Source: RYN-431 sp036388295 (GTDB lineage: Bacteria > Planctomycetota > Phycisphaerae > Tepidisphaerales > Tepidisphaeraceae). Taken from it: 33,794 nucleotides of DNA. The notes below the pieces were generated by a model. It was not told where the DNA came from. It searched no databases and saw only the letters and a program-made list of their open reading frames with translations. Numbering within the stretch: the first letter of the stretch is position 1; each line of letters starts with the position of its first letter. The stretch lies in assembly GCA_036388295.1 (NCBI GenBank), contig DASVSC010000187.1, positions 1-33,794 of the forward strand, given 5' to 3'. Position numbers and translations under genes: made by a program. Shown in pieces: positions 23,003-31,393 of the stretch.

Positions 23003-24064
23003 ATGGAATTGCTACGATCGAAGTTTTGGACGGCGACGCTTGTCGCCTGTTTCGGGGCGTCGGCACTGGCCGCTGACCCGCTCGACAAGGCCAACACGCA
23101 GATGAAAGCCGTGCTCGACCAGCACGGGCTGCTGCAGCCCAAGCCCATCGCGTCCTTGTCGCCGGCCGAGGCGCGTCGGCAGCCGTCGGCGACGGATGCG
23201 GTGTACCAGTTGATGCAGAGCAAAGGCATAGTCGCCCCCGACCGGCTGCCGCCCGTCGGGAAAGTGGAAATGAAGGCGATCCCCGGGCCGAACAACACGC
23301 CGATCCCGGTGCGTATCTACACGCCCAAGGGCGACGGGCCGTTCCCGGTCGTCGTCTACTTCCACGGCGGCGGCTGGGTGATCGCGGACGTCGACGTGTA
23401 CGACCCGTCGTGCCGGGCGCTGACGTCGCTGGCGGACGCGGTGGTGGTGTCGGTCGAATACCGCCGCGCGCCGGAACACAAGTTCCCCGCGGCCCATGAA
23501 GATTGCTACGCGGCCCTGCAATACGTGGCGAACAATGCCGCGGACTTCGGCGGCGATCCGAAGCAGGTGGCCGTCGTCGGTGAAAGCGCCGGCGGCAATC
23601 TGGCCACCGGCGTTTGCATGATGGCCGCCGAGCGCGGCGGGAAGATGCCGATCCACCAGGGGCTGATTTACCCGATCACGAACCATGCCTTCGATACGCC
23701 CAGCTACGTCGAAAACGCCGAGGCCAAGCCGCTGAACAAGGCCATGATGCAGTGGTTTTACAAGCACTACCTCAACAGCCCGGACGAGGGTAACAATGTG
23801 CTGGCCTCGCCGTTGCGGGCGACTGCCGCAGAGTTGAAACGCCTGCCGCCGGCCACGGTGGTGACGGCCGAGATCGATCCTCTGCGTAGCGAAGGGATCG
23901 AGTACGCGCGCAAGCTGAAAGAAGCCGGCGTGGACGTCGAAGCCAAAGATTACGAAGGCGTCACGCACGAGTTCTTCGGCATGGCGGCCGTCGTGGACGA
24001 GGCCAAGGCTGCCGAGGCGTTCGTCGCCGGGCGCCTCAAAGACGCATTCAAAGCGGCCAAGTAA
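23003..24064 (+). CDS. secreted alpha/beta hydrolase, hormone-sensitive lipase family esterase
   Basis: The 353-residue protein has a signal peptide (about 1-24, ending ALAA). The oxyanion motif HGGG lies at 121-124, the nucleophile S195 in GESAGG, D292 in EIDPLR and H322 in THEFF. This is the full triad and motif set of the HSL-type (family IV) esterases. Such enzymes hydrolyse short-chain esters; a periplasmic or extracellular site is suggested by the signal. The ATG at 23003 follows AGAGGAGAA; an in-frame TTG at 22985 is less likely. An 83-base gap separates it from the following lipoprotein gene on the same strand, so co-transcription is possible. The natural substrate cannot be told. Confidence 0.92.
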   Translation: MELLRSKFWTATLVACFGASALAADPLDKANTQMKAVLDQHGLLQPKPIASLSPAEARRQPSATDAVYQLMQSKGIVAPDRLPPVGKVEMKAIPGPNNTPIPVRIYTPKGDGPFPVVVYFHGGGWVIADVDVYDPSCRALTSLADAVVVSVEYRRAPEHKFPAAHEDCYAALQYVANNAADFGGDPKQVAVVGESAGGNLATGVCMMAAERGGKMPIHQGLIYPITNHAFDTPSYVENAEAKPLNKAMMQWFYKHYLNSPDEGNNVLASPLRATAAELKRLPPATVVTAEIDPLRSEGIEYARKLKEAGVDVEAKDYEGVTHEFFGMAAVVDEAKAAEAFVAGRLKDAFKAAK

Positions 24065-24147
24065 CGAACCATGAGTTCTTCGTTTAGCCGGCGGCCGCGC
24101 CTGCCGTGACCAGTTTAAAACGTAACGATCCGACTCAAGGACCTTCC

Positions 24148-25392
24148 ATGAACGTGCGTCCCTTTATCGTCGTCCTGTCCGTCGCCGCGCTGGCCGGCGG
24201 GTGCCAGACCAATCCGCGGAGCGTCAAATCATCGGCGGGCAAAGAGATCGTGCCGTCGACCGGTGATCGCGCCGAGAAGCAGGCCGAAAGCCTGGACACC
24301 GCCCGCGGCGGCGTCGGCAAGGGCCGGCGGGACGACAAGCTGGAAAGCGTCGCCCTGTTCAACGGCCCCGAAATGCCCGTGGGCATCGCCGTCAGCAAGG
24401 GCGGCCGCACGTTCATGAGCTTCCCGCGCTGGCAGGACCCGGTGAAGAACACGCTCGTCGAACTCAAAGACGGCAAAACGGCGGCCTTCCCCGACGAAAA
24501 GACGAACAGCTTCGATGCCACCAAGCCGAGCGAATACGATCCCAGCCAGCACCTGATCAGCGTGCAGGCGATCGTGTTCGACGACCAGGACCGGTTGTGG
24601 GTGCTTGACCCCGGCAGCTTCAACTTCGCCCCGAACCTGCTCGGCGGCCCGAAGCTCTGGGCCTACGACATCAGCACCGGCCGACGCGTTAAGGCGATCA
24701 CGTTCCCAACAGACGTGGCCCTGAAAATGACGGCCCTGAACGACGTGCGCTTCGACCTGACGCGCGGCCCGGAAGGGACCGCCTACATCACCGACAGCGG
24801 CAAGGGCGGCATCGTCGTTGTCGACTTGGCCACCGGCAATTCCTGGCGTCACCTCGACGGCCACCCCAGCGTGCTGCCTGCCATCGGGCTGAAACAGACG
24901 ACCGAAGGCGAGCCGTTCCTGATGCGCAAAGCGAACAACGAAGTCGCAGCCCCCGATTTTCGTTCCGACGGCATCGCACTGAGCCCTGACGGCAAGACGC
25001 TGTATTACAATTCGGTCGTCAGCCGCGATATCTACGCCGTGCCAACGGACCTGCTGGCCGACCCGAAGGCGGACGGGCAGACGGTGGCGGCGGGGGTGAA
25101 AGTCGTCGCCACGAAGCCCAGCGGCAACGACGGCATCCTCTGCGACCCCGCCACAGGACGCATCTACACGACTGACTTCGAAGACAACGCGATCCGCCAA
25201 GTCGACCCGAAGACCGGCGACGTACAGGTGTTAGTTCAGGACGAACGCCTGCTTTGGCCGGACACGCTGGCGCTACGCGACGGCTACCTGTACGTCACCA
25301 GCAACCAACTCGCCCGGCAGCCGAACTACCACTTCGGAAAAGACGTGCGCAAGCCGCCGTACGGACTGTTCCGGGTGAAGATCAGCGGGTAA
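24148..25392 (+). CDS. MRJP/yellow-like beta-propeller lipoprotein
   Basis: The 414-residue protein has a lipoprotein signal with lipobox LAGG|C (C19). The remainder resembles the major royal jelly protein/yellow family, a six-bladed propeller related to SMP-30/gluconolactonase proteins. Typical segments are DQDRLWVLDPGSF, GPKLWAYDISTG, AYITDSGKGGIVVVDL and SDGIALSPDGKTLYY. AAGGA lies seven bases before the ATG. It would be attached to the outer or inner membrane, facing the periplasm or surface. Bacterial members have no well-established reaction; lactonase-like hydrolysis or ligand binding are both possible. It follows the secreted esterase on the same strand. Confidence 0.85.
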   Translation: MNVRPFIVVLSVAALAGGCQTNPRSVKSSAGKEIVPSTGDRAEKQAESLDTARGGVGKGRRDDKLESVALFNGPEMPVGIAVSKGGRTFMSFPRWQDPVKNTLVELKDGKTAAFPDEKTNSFDATKPSEYDPSQHLISVQAIVFDDQDRLWVLDPGSFNFAPNLLGGPKLWAYDISTGRRVKAITFPTDVALKMTALNDVRFDLTRGPEGTAYITDSGKGGIVVVDLATGNSWRHLDGHPSVLPAIGLKQTTEGEPFLMRKANNEVAAPDFRSDGIALSPDGKTLYYNSVVSRDIYAVPTDLLADPKADGQTVAAGVKVVATKPSGNDGILCDPATGRIYTTDFEDNAIRQVDPKTGDVQVLVQDERLLWPDTLALRDGYLYVTSNQLARQPNYHFGKDVRKPPYGLFRVKISG

Positions 25393-25436
25393 CGCCGCCG
25401 CTTGTTTTGCAGTGACCGCTGCACCACCGCTGAGCG

Positions 25437-27278
25437 TTATTGCGGTCGGGTGGTGGGTTGGCGTTCGATCACAAACCCACTGGCAAGGTCGCCCGGCCGA
25501 CGCAGTTTCAGCCCCGGATCTGGCGGCGGCCAAGCGGCGGCGGGCGGGTCGTGAGCCCAGACCTGTACTGGTTCGCCGGGACGATTTGTGTAAACCGTTG
25601 TGCCCCAGTCACTTTGCCAAGGCACCAGGTCGGCCTGAGGCCGAGTCCAGAAGCCGTGGTCAGGGCCCGGGCGGATGAACGGGATTTGCGTCAGCGGATT
25701 GCCGCCGCGGAGAATCACGATCAGGCCGACGCGGTAACCCACGGCCACGACTGCGGCGACCGCGGCGACGACGAGCACGGCCCGCGCGCCACGGGCCGGT
25801 TCACGCCAGCGTACGGTGGCGACGGCGAGCAGGCCGCCGCCGAGGGTCCAGGTGGTCGCCCAGATGTACCGGCGGTCGGGACTCTGCAGGAGCCAGAACA
25901 GGATTGCCGGCACGGTCGTCACGAGCAGCAGCCGAGTCGTCCGGCGGTCGGCACGCCACGCCGGCCAGATGGCGCAGGCCGCCAGCAGCATCGGCAGGAC
26001 CAATTCGACGGGCCCGACGAGTGGCTGTGTGAAAAGCCAGGAGGGCAGCCAGTTCAGTCCGGCCACGCCTTCGGACGTCGCGAACGGCGGCGTCATGAGC
26101 CGCGCGTAGGCCCGCGCCGGGGTACGCGCGAGGGCATCGCTCAGCCACACCTGCATGCCGCCCTTGGCATGCTTCGTGATCGCGTCGTACAGGAACGTCA
26201 GGTGGTCCGGCGGCGCACGCCAGGCGACGGGCAGCCCCATCGCACCGCTCGGATAAAGCGGGTAGCCGCTCTGGATCACGTTGCGCGTCAGCCACGGGCC
26301 GATCAGCAACAGGCCCAAGGCACAGCCGGCCAGCACGGGGCGGCGAAGGCCGTGGACGTGTCGGACCCTAGCCATCGCGGTCAGTCCGATGGCGGCCGCG
26401 AACAGGCCCGCGCTGAGTTTGACAGTGATTGCCGCCGCCGCCAGCGTCAGGATCAGGACCAGCCGCCACGGCGTGAGCCGGTCGAGCGAACGCAGCCAGG
26501 CTGACGCCATTGTGGCAAGCACGACGCCGCATGGCAGGTCCGTGGTCGGCGTCGACACCTCGCGGCCGAGGGCGTACAGCAGCAGCGGCGCGATCAGCAG
26601 GCCATCAAAAGCGTCGGCGACTCTCGCGGAAGGTCCGGCGTCGGGCGCAGCGTCAACCGGGGCGCGAAGCGTGCGCGCCAAGCCGCGGACGACCTGCAGC
26701 GCCAGCGCCGACAGCAGCAGGCCGTTGGTAAAGTGCTCGCCCCGGCCGGCGAGCGGGCCGGTGTTCAGCAACGCGGTCAACAGCAGGCTGCTGTTATTGA
26801 TCGCGTACGCCGGCGACAAATTGCTTAACCCGGGCACGGCGGGATACGCATTGGCCCAGCGGATGATCGGGAAGTGGTAAAGCCCGCTGTCACCGATATC
26901 GCACGGGCCGGTCGCGCGGTGGGCGATCCAGATGACGGCTACGGCGGCGATCAACAGACGACTGCGGACGGCGTGAACACCACGCAGCGCCGCACGCAGG
27001 TCTTCGCGTCGCCACGCCAAGCCGAACGCGCCGCCCGCGAGCAGCAGCGCCAGCAGCCAGGCGTTGACCGGGGCGAGCAGAGCCCACGCCTGCACGACCA
27101 GCAGCGTCACGGCCAGGCCCGCCCAGAAGCATTCGAGCAGGCCCAGGCGCGTAGCCGGGCCCGAATCGAAGGGGCGTCGCACGAGCAGGCCGAGCCCGAC
27201 GAAGGCGGGGCCGACGCACGCCCAGACAAGAAGTACGAGGGCAGTCGCCGTCAGCAGTGCCGTCATCGGCGGCATCAT
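25437..27278 (-). CDS. polytopic membrane protein, LIC_10190-like, possible GT-C type glycosyltransferase
   Basis: The 613-residue protein has roughly 11-12 hydrophobic segments spread over residues 5-530, then a soluble C-terminal part of about 80 residues. The segment DSGLYHFPIIRWANAYPAVPGLSNL (given in two parts: DSGLYHFPIIRWANAY and PAVPGLSNL) followed by INNSS matches the signature of LIC_10190-type membrane proteins. Those resemble GT-C glycosyltransferases of the cell envelope, but no enzymatic activity is established. The start is uncertain among ATGs at 27278, 27275 and 27266. It converges with the MRJP-like gene (44 bases between stops) and diverges from the FkbM gene. An envelope polysaccharide role is an inference from the family. 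Confidence 0.7.
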   Translation of the reverse strand: MMPPMTALLTATALVLLVWACVGPAFVGLGLLVRRPFDSGPATRLGLLECFWAGLAVTLLVVQAWALLAPVNAWLLALLLAGGAFGLAWRREDLRAALRGVHAVRSRLLIAAVAVIWIAHRATGPCDIGDSGLYHFPIIRWANAYPAVPGLSNLSPAYAINNSSLLLTALLNTGPLAGRGEHFTNGLLLSALALQVVRGLARTLRAPVDAAPDAGPSARVADAFDGLLIAPLLLYALGREVSTPTTDLPCGVVLATMASAWLRSLDRLTPWRLVLILTLAAAAITVKLSAGLFAAAIGLTAMARVRHVHGLRRPVLAGCALGLLLIGPWLTRNVIQSGYPLYPSGAMGLPVAWRAPPDHLTFLYDAITKHAKGGMQVWLSDALARTPARAYARLMTPPFATSEGVAGLNWLPSWLFTQPLVGPVELVLPMLLAACAIWPAWRADRRTTRLLLVTTVPAILFWLLQSPDRRYIWATTWTLGGGLLAVATVRWREPARGARAVLVVAAVAAVVAVGYRVGLIVILRGGNPLTQIPFIRPGPDHGFWTRPQADLVPWQSDWGTTVYTNRPGEPVQVWAHDPPAAAWPPPDPGLKLRRPGDLASGFVIERQPTTRPQ

Positions 27279-27309
27279 ACCGGCCGGCGGCGATGGGTCA
27301 CCCCGTCCA

Positions 27310-27352
27310 GCCGTGCCACAGTCACACGGTTAGGCGTAATGCGTTGCCATTC
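27310..27352. repeat. 43-base imperfect direct repeat, left copy (remnant of a GH15-ferredoxin 3' end)
   Basis: These bases match 28444-28486 at 35 of 43 positions, and all eight differences are transitions. On the minus strand the right copy encodes the last residues of the GH15-ferredoxin protein (NGDALHLAV, stop). This copy still reads NGNALRLTV and stop in the same frame, including the rare TTA leucine codon. It is therefore a decayed copy of that gene end. The two copies flank the FkbM gene and its terminator. Confidence 0.75.
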
Positions 27353-27457
27353 GACTTTTCGATCCGGTTGGCTTGCTAATGCTCGTTTCTGGAACATACT
27401 TTGACGTTCGAAACTGTGGCGGTTTCAGTCGCTTCGTCGATAGGGAAGGCTAAGAGT

Positions 27458-28375
27458 ATGTCCGTATTGCGCAGAATCTTGAGCAGTTCGGCCATCAACC
27501 ACCTGGTGCGGAACACCGCACGTGTGGTCCTTCCGAAAGACCGTCAGGACACCTTCGACAGGCGATTGCCGTTAATCGACAATTTCGACGTCCGTCTTCC
27601 CAACGGGCGAATTCTTCACTGGTCGCCACAGGGCGACATTGTGAGCAAATGGATCAAGTACGACGGCTGGAACGGGTACGAACCGACGTCCACGCAACTG
27701 TTTTATACACTGGCCCAGCATTCCCGGGTTGTGTTCGATGTCGGAGCGTACCTCGGTTACTTCGCATTATTAGGAGCGGCCGCACGCGAGGGAAATCAGG
27801 CGTTCGCCTTCGAAGCCGTTCCGAAATTGGCCGAGTGCTGCCGAAAAATTGCGGCAATGAACCCGGACCTGCGGGTGGAAGTTATTTCAGCCGCGGTCTG
27901 CCGGACCACCGGGACGATTGACCTGTATTTGGGGGACGGAGATGCGTTTAAGGCCTCGGACACGAGTACGTCGGCTACGTTCCGGCCCAACCGCAAAGCG
28001 ACCAAGGTGGACGCGATCGGCTTGGACGAGTTTATCCAACGCCGTGGCATACCACGCGTGGACCTGATGAAAATCGACACCGAAACGACTGAGCCCGAAG
28101 TACTGGCCGGCATGCGTGCGTGCATCGCGCGATGGAAACCGACCATACTCATCGAGGTCTTAAACGTTGCTCCGGTCGATCAACTGCAAAGCTTCCTCGA
28201 CGAGAACGACTACGCTTGCGCGTGGGTTACGCCTGACGGCCTGTTGCACCGTGACCGGCTTGAGGCTGATCCGACGTGCAAGTACCCCAACTACTTATTC
28301 TACGCGAGAGACGGGTCCACCGAAGTCGCCGCTGCGGCTAAAGCGATGGTCCGGTTTGATCAGCTCTCTACGTGA
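27458..28375 (+). CDS. FkbM-family SAM-dependent methyltransferase
   Basis: The 305-residue protein carries the FkbM fold. The SAM-binding loop VVFDVGAYLGYFALL lies at about 91-105. An acidic residue in FAFEAVP (117-123) probably contacts the ribose, and DLMKIDTET (202-210) is the family's KIDxEG-like motif with Thr in place of Gly. FkbM enzymes methylate hydroxyl groups on polyketides, glycolipids or surface polysaccharides. The ATG at 27458 has GAAGG nine bases upstream; an in-frame TTG at 27401 would add 19 residues. Hand counts of two 60-base stretches gave 57% and 53% G+C, lower than most neighbours. It is flanked by 43-base direct repeats, which suggests insertion or rearrangement. A terminator follows directly. 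Confidence 0.88.
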   Translation: MSVLRRILSSSAINHLVRNTARVVLPKDRQDTFDRRLPLIDNFDVRLPNGRILHWSPQGDIVSKWIKYDGWNGYEPTSTQLFYTLAQHSRVVFDVGAYLGYFALLGAAAREGNQAFAFEAVPKLAECCRKIAAMNPDLRVEVISAAVCRTTGTIDLYLGDGDAFKASDTSTSATFRPNRKATKVDAIGLDEFIQRRGIPRVDLMKIDTETTEPEVLAGMRACIARWKPTILIEVLNVAPVDQLQSFLDENDYACAWVTPDGLLHRDRLEADPTCKYPNYLFYARDGSTEVAAAAKAMVRFDQLST

Positions 28376-28393
28376 GGGCGTACACTGAACGAC

Positions 28394-28427
28394 AAAAAGC
28401 CCCGGCTCAAAACGGCCGGGGCTTTTT
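28394..28427. terminator. bidirectional rho-independent terminator
   Basis: AAAAAGCCCCGGC (28394-28406) pairs perfectly with GCCGGGGCTTTTT (28415-28427) around an eight-base loop. The GC-rich stem with A and T runs serves both the rightward FkbM gene (stop at 28375) and the leftward GH15-ferredoxin gene (stop at 28456). Confidence 0.95.
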
Positions 28428-28443
28428 GCGTTCATTCCTTAGC

Positions 28444-28486
28444 GCCGTGCCGCGGTCATACGGCCAGGTGTAATGCGTCGCCGTTC
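28444..28486. repeat. 43-base imperfect direct repeat, right copy
   Basis: This is the partner of 27310-27352 in the same orientation, 1134 bases apart. It spans the stop codon and the last nine codons of the GH15-ferredoxin gene plus twelve bases beyond. Confidence 0.75.
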
Positions 28487-30939
28487 TTGGCAATCGGCAG
28501 GAACGGTTCCGCCGACGTGATTTCCTCGAACGCCAGTGTTACCACGTCCGTGGGGCAGACGTCGACGCATTCGCCGTCGGTGTTGCAGTGGTTGATGTTG
28601 CGCAAATCGATCACGGCCTTGCCGTCGGCCATTTTCAGGACGCCTTGCGAGCAGTGGGCGACGCAGATTTCGCAGCCGATGCAGTCGCGCACGTCGATGC
28701 CGAGCGTGACCTTGCGGGCCGGCTCGCCGGCGACGGGCGACGGCTGCGTGAAGGTGCCGACGTTGCTGGTCGACTCGCGGCTGCTGAGGATCTCGAAGCC
28801 CGCTTCGTAGCGGTCGAACGTGCCCTGGCTCTTGATGTCGACCGTGCCGCGGCGACGCAAACGGAACACGCTCTGGTTGCACGAATCGCAGCGCTGCAGC
28901 GATTCCAGTTTCTCCAGATATTTAATGGCCGTCGAGACGACCGTGGCGTGGCTCCACGTCAGCGGGCTGACGCTGATCGGCTCGTTCGTGTACGGATTCA
29001 CCTGCTCGGCCAGGATGCCGCTTTCCAGCGCGTGGTTGGCGGTCCAGTCGAAGATTGGCAGGGCCTTCTTCAGCTCGGCCGTGTCTTTGGCGCGGGTGAT
29101 GTAGTAATCCGCCAGCCAGAGCGTGCAGATGAACCACGGATTGCCGGGCACCTTTTCGATGTCGTTGCTGATGCGGTGGTAGTAATCGTTCTCGTAACGG
29201 GCGACGCCGCCGACGTCGGTCTTGACCCAGAGGCGGTCTTCGATCTGCTGCATCGTCGCGGCGACGCGCGGGTCGTCGGCTTCGAACAGGTGGAACTTGA
29301 AGACGGCGTAGATGCTGGCGTCGAGGACTTCATCGACGTCGTAGACGTCGCCGTGCTCGGCGTCGTACTGCAGCGGCACGTCTTCGTGGTAGCTGCTGTC
29401 TTCCGGCGGCGTGGGGATGTCCTTGGGCACGAGGCGACGCACGAACCGGCCGAGCTTTTCGCTCCACAGGTACTTGGCGGCGCCGGCTTTGATCTCCTCG
29501 GCGGCCTTGTTGTATTTCTCGGCGCGTTCGCGGTCGCCGAAGCAGACGGCGAAGTTGCGGGCGGCTTTCAGGCCGCCGTAGACGCTGGCGACGGTGAAGG
29601 CGTGAACGCCCCAGCGCTCTTCCCACAAGTCATAGCTGGGCAGCGGCAGACCGGTCTGCGGGTTGCGGTACTCGCACATGAAGTCGGCGGCTTTTTGAAC
29701 GATGTCGACCCAGAGCGGGCGAATGAACTCGATGTCGCGGTAGCGGAAGTAGTGCCGCCACAAGGCCCAGACGACGAGGGCCGTTTCGTCTTCCTGAATC
29801 GGCAGGCTTTGCTTGCCTTTCATCACCCACGGGTGCCAGCTGGAAGCAGGCGAGCCGTCGGGGTTGTACTTGTGATAAAAGTAGCCGTCTTCGGTGATGA
29901 CGCGTTGGCAGAAGCTGTAGAAGCTCTTGGCCACGTCGCTGAAGCCGGCCAAGTCAAGACTGTCGGCGACGAGCGCGCCGTCGCGCGGCCACATGTACGA
30001 ATACGTGTCGCGGTTGAAGTGCAGGTAATCGCTGTCGTTGGCGGCGATGATCGCGCCGTCGTTGTCGATTTGCGTGCGGACCACCAGCAGGCTGCGCTTG
30101 AACAAGTCGACGTACTTCGCGGGCAGGTTGCCGAAGTTGATGTTCGTGCCGCCGACCCACAGACGCCAGTAGGCGGTGGTACGGTCGATAACGCCTTGGG
30201 GCGTCTGCTTCATCAGCCATTTGTGGAGGGCAATGAGTTCTTCGCGGCTTTCGGCGCAGATCATCACCATGTACGCCGTGGCCTCGGCGTTGGCAGCGGC
30301 GTGGACGTGCAGGCTGGCGGTACTGTCGACCGCGCCCTGGGCGATGGCGTTGCCGCCAAGGTTGCCGTCTTCGGCGTCGCGCCAAGTGCCCTCGGCCCCG
30401 TGGAAACCGCTGGTGCCGCAGGCGTATTCGTCGACACGCTGTTCGGAGCCGTCGAAGAAGGTCGTCAGGATGTACCGCTTCCCGCGGTAGTGGACCATTG
30501 AGCGGAGTTCGGGATCGTAATAAGCGGTGTCGCCGATCTTCGTGCCCCACATGTTGAAGTCCTGCTGGTGGAACAGGCGCATCACGCGAGCTTCGTTGTG
30601 CAGGTTCTTCAGCTTGATCTTGCGGACGTAGACGGGGCGGTGGAAGTCGACGACGTCGTTGCAGTACATCGCCACTTTGAGCGGCTTATGGTCGAGGCTG
30701 ACGCTGGTGGTCAGGGTGTCGCGCAGGTAGCGCTGGTGGATGGTCCACTGGCTGTCCGAGGTCCAGGCCAGTTGCCCGTGCTCGTGGCCGGGGACTTGGG
30801 TGAACAGGCCGAAGCGGCAGGGGCCGTTGCCGGCGTGGTTTTCCTGGCCGACGTGGGGGAAATAGACGTCGCGGATCTGGTACCGCTGGTCGAAAGTGAA
30901 GAGCAACCGGCCGTTACCAATGGGAATGTCACGCGGCAT
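28456..30939 (-). CDS. GH15 glucoamylase-type enzyme fused to a ferredoxin-like domain
   Basis: The 827-residue protein has an N-terminal beta-sandwich (about 1-270) and an (alpha/alpha)6 catalytic barrel (about 290-670). SYMWPRDGALVADSLDL, DLWEERWG (E440-E441, general acid region) and AEQVNP (E645, probable general base) before SPLTWSHA fit GH15 glucoamylase/glucodextranase. This enzyme type releases glucose from alpha-glucans such as glycogen. A CxxC pair (C684, C687) and a linker follow, then a ferredoxin-like domain: C753, C756, C759, C763 and C785, D788, C791, C795. There is no signal peptide, so it is cytoplasmic. The ATG at 30939 has GAGGA upstream; an earlier ATG at 30984 would add 15 residues. 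The frame is continuous, so the fusion is not a sequencing junction within one codon run. Confidence 0.88.
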   Translation of the reverse strand: MPRDIPIGNGRLLFTFDQRYQIRDVYFPHVGQENHAGNGPCRFGLFTQVPGHEHGQLAWTSDSQWTIHQRYLRDTLTTSVSLDHKPLKVAMYCNDVVDFHRPVYVRKIKLKNLHNEARVMRLFHQQDFNMWGTKIGDTAYYDPELRSMVHYRGKRYILTTFFDGSEQRVDEYACGTSGFHGAEGTWRDAEDGNLGGNAIAQGAVDSTASLHVHAAANAEATAYMVMICAESREELIALHKWLMKQTPQGVIDRTTAYWRLWVGGTNINFGNLPAKYVDLFKRSLLVVRTQIDNDGAIIAANDSDYLHFNRDTYSYMWPRDGALVADSLDLAGFSDVAKSFYSFCQRVITEDGYFYHKYNPDGSPASSWHPWVMKGKQSLPIQEDETALVVWALWRHYFRYRDIEFIRPLWVDIVQKAADFMCEYRNPQTGLPLPSYDLWEERWGVHAFTVASVYGGLKAARNFAVCFGDRERAEKYNKAAEEIKAGAAKYLWSEKLGRFVRRLVPKDIPTPPEDSSYHEDVPLQYDAEHGDVYDVDEVLDASIYAVFKFHLFEADDPRVAATMQQIEDRLWVKTDVGGVARYENDYYHRISNDIEKVPGNPWFICTLWLADYYITRAKDTAELKKALPIFDWTANHALESGILAEQVNPYTNEPISVSPLTWSHATVVSTAIKYLEKLESLQRCDSCNQSVFRLRRRGTVDIKSQGTFDRYEAGFEILSSRESTSNVGTFTQPSPVAGEPARKVTLGIDVRDCIGCEICVAHCSQGVLKMADGKAVIDLRNINHCNTDGECVDVCPTDVVTLAFEEITSAEPFLPIAKNGDALHLAV

Positions 30940-30970
30940 ATCGAAAAGTCCTCGGACGAATGCAAACAAC

Positions 30971-31079
30971 GGCACCGCAGGCAAACCGGTGCCGTCTCAA
31001 CCTAATGTCGGCGGTTTTGGCCGTACAATCCACACGGGCGGCACAAATGCGGCAAAACCCGCCGTCTGCCAAAACCGCC
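30971..31079 (-). promoter_or_regulatory. palindrome-rich leader of the GH15-ferredoxin gene
   Basis: Two inverted repeats lie upstream of the start at 30939. GGCACCG/CGGTGCC (30971-30977 with 30987-30993) forms a 7-bp hairpin. GGCGGTTTTGGC (31010-31021) is the exact inverse of 31068-31079, with a related GGCAAAACCCGCC at 31051-31063 between. The set could be operator sites for a repressor or a structured 5' leader. In the 448-base gap 30940-31387 these and the PEP-CTERM leader are the only structures noted. Confidence 0.45.
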
Positions 31080-31131
31080 CATCTTTCTAGCAATCCTTAG
31101 GCCAAAAAGGCTCTGGAGATAATTTGCTGCG

Positions 31132-31160
31132 TTGAAAACTGTCTTAAAGTCGAATTAATC
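31132..31160 (+). promoter_or_regulatory. candidate sigma-70-type promoter for the PEP-CTERM gene
   Basis: TTGAAA (31132-31137) and TTAATC (31155-31160) are separated by 17 bases in a locally AT-rich stretch upstream of the PEP-CTERM gene. The -35 matches the consensus at five positions and the -10 at only three, so this is tentative. It would leave a leader of more than 200 bases. Confidence 0.3.
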
Positions 31161-31327
31161 CCAACACGTGACGCGGAATGTGGTATTGGTTACAGTAATC
31201 GCATCTGCCCCGGCCATCCCGCTTCTCGGAGCGGTGTGACAAATTAACCGGGGTCGGATGAGCGGTGGAATGGTCACGTCAATGGCTGGATGGCGTTCGT
31301 TTCGGCGGATATGACCACGCGATGATT

Positions 31328-31387
31328 CCGGGACAGACTGCCCACAAAGCAGTCCGCGGCCAAATCCCCGGGTTGAGGTAGGAGGAG
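31328..31387 (+). promoter_or_regulatory. structured leader and ribosome binding site of the PEP-CTERM gene
   Basis: GACTGC/GCAGTC (31336-31341 with 31349-31354, seven-base loop) is nested within CCGGG/CCCGG (31328-31332 with 31367-31371). AGGAGG at 31380-31385 follows. That strong site lies only two bases before the ATG at 31388 but eight bases before the ATG at 31394, so the second is the likely start. No known riboswitch class was recognised. Confidence 0.45.
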
Positions 31388-31393
31388 ATGAAG

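Noticed and set aside
28588..30501. 637-codon open frame on the plus strand
   Set aside because: It is antisense to the GH15-ferredoxin gene; the length follows from high G+C and the translation is low-complexity.
31161..31387. Cyclic di-GMP (GEMM) riboswitch in the PEP-CTERM leader
   Set aside because: A short ACAAAGC stretch recalls the GEMM core, but the conserved first half and receptor pairing could not be found.
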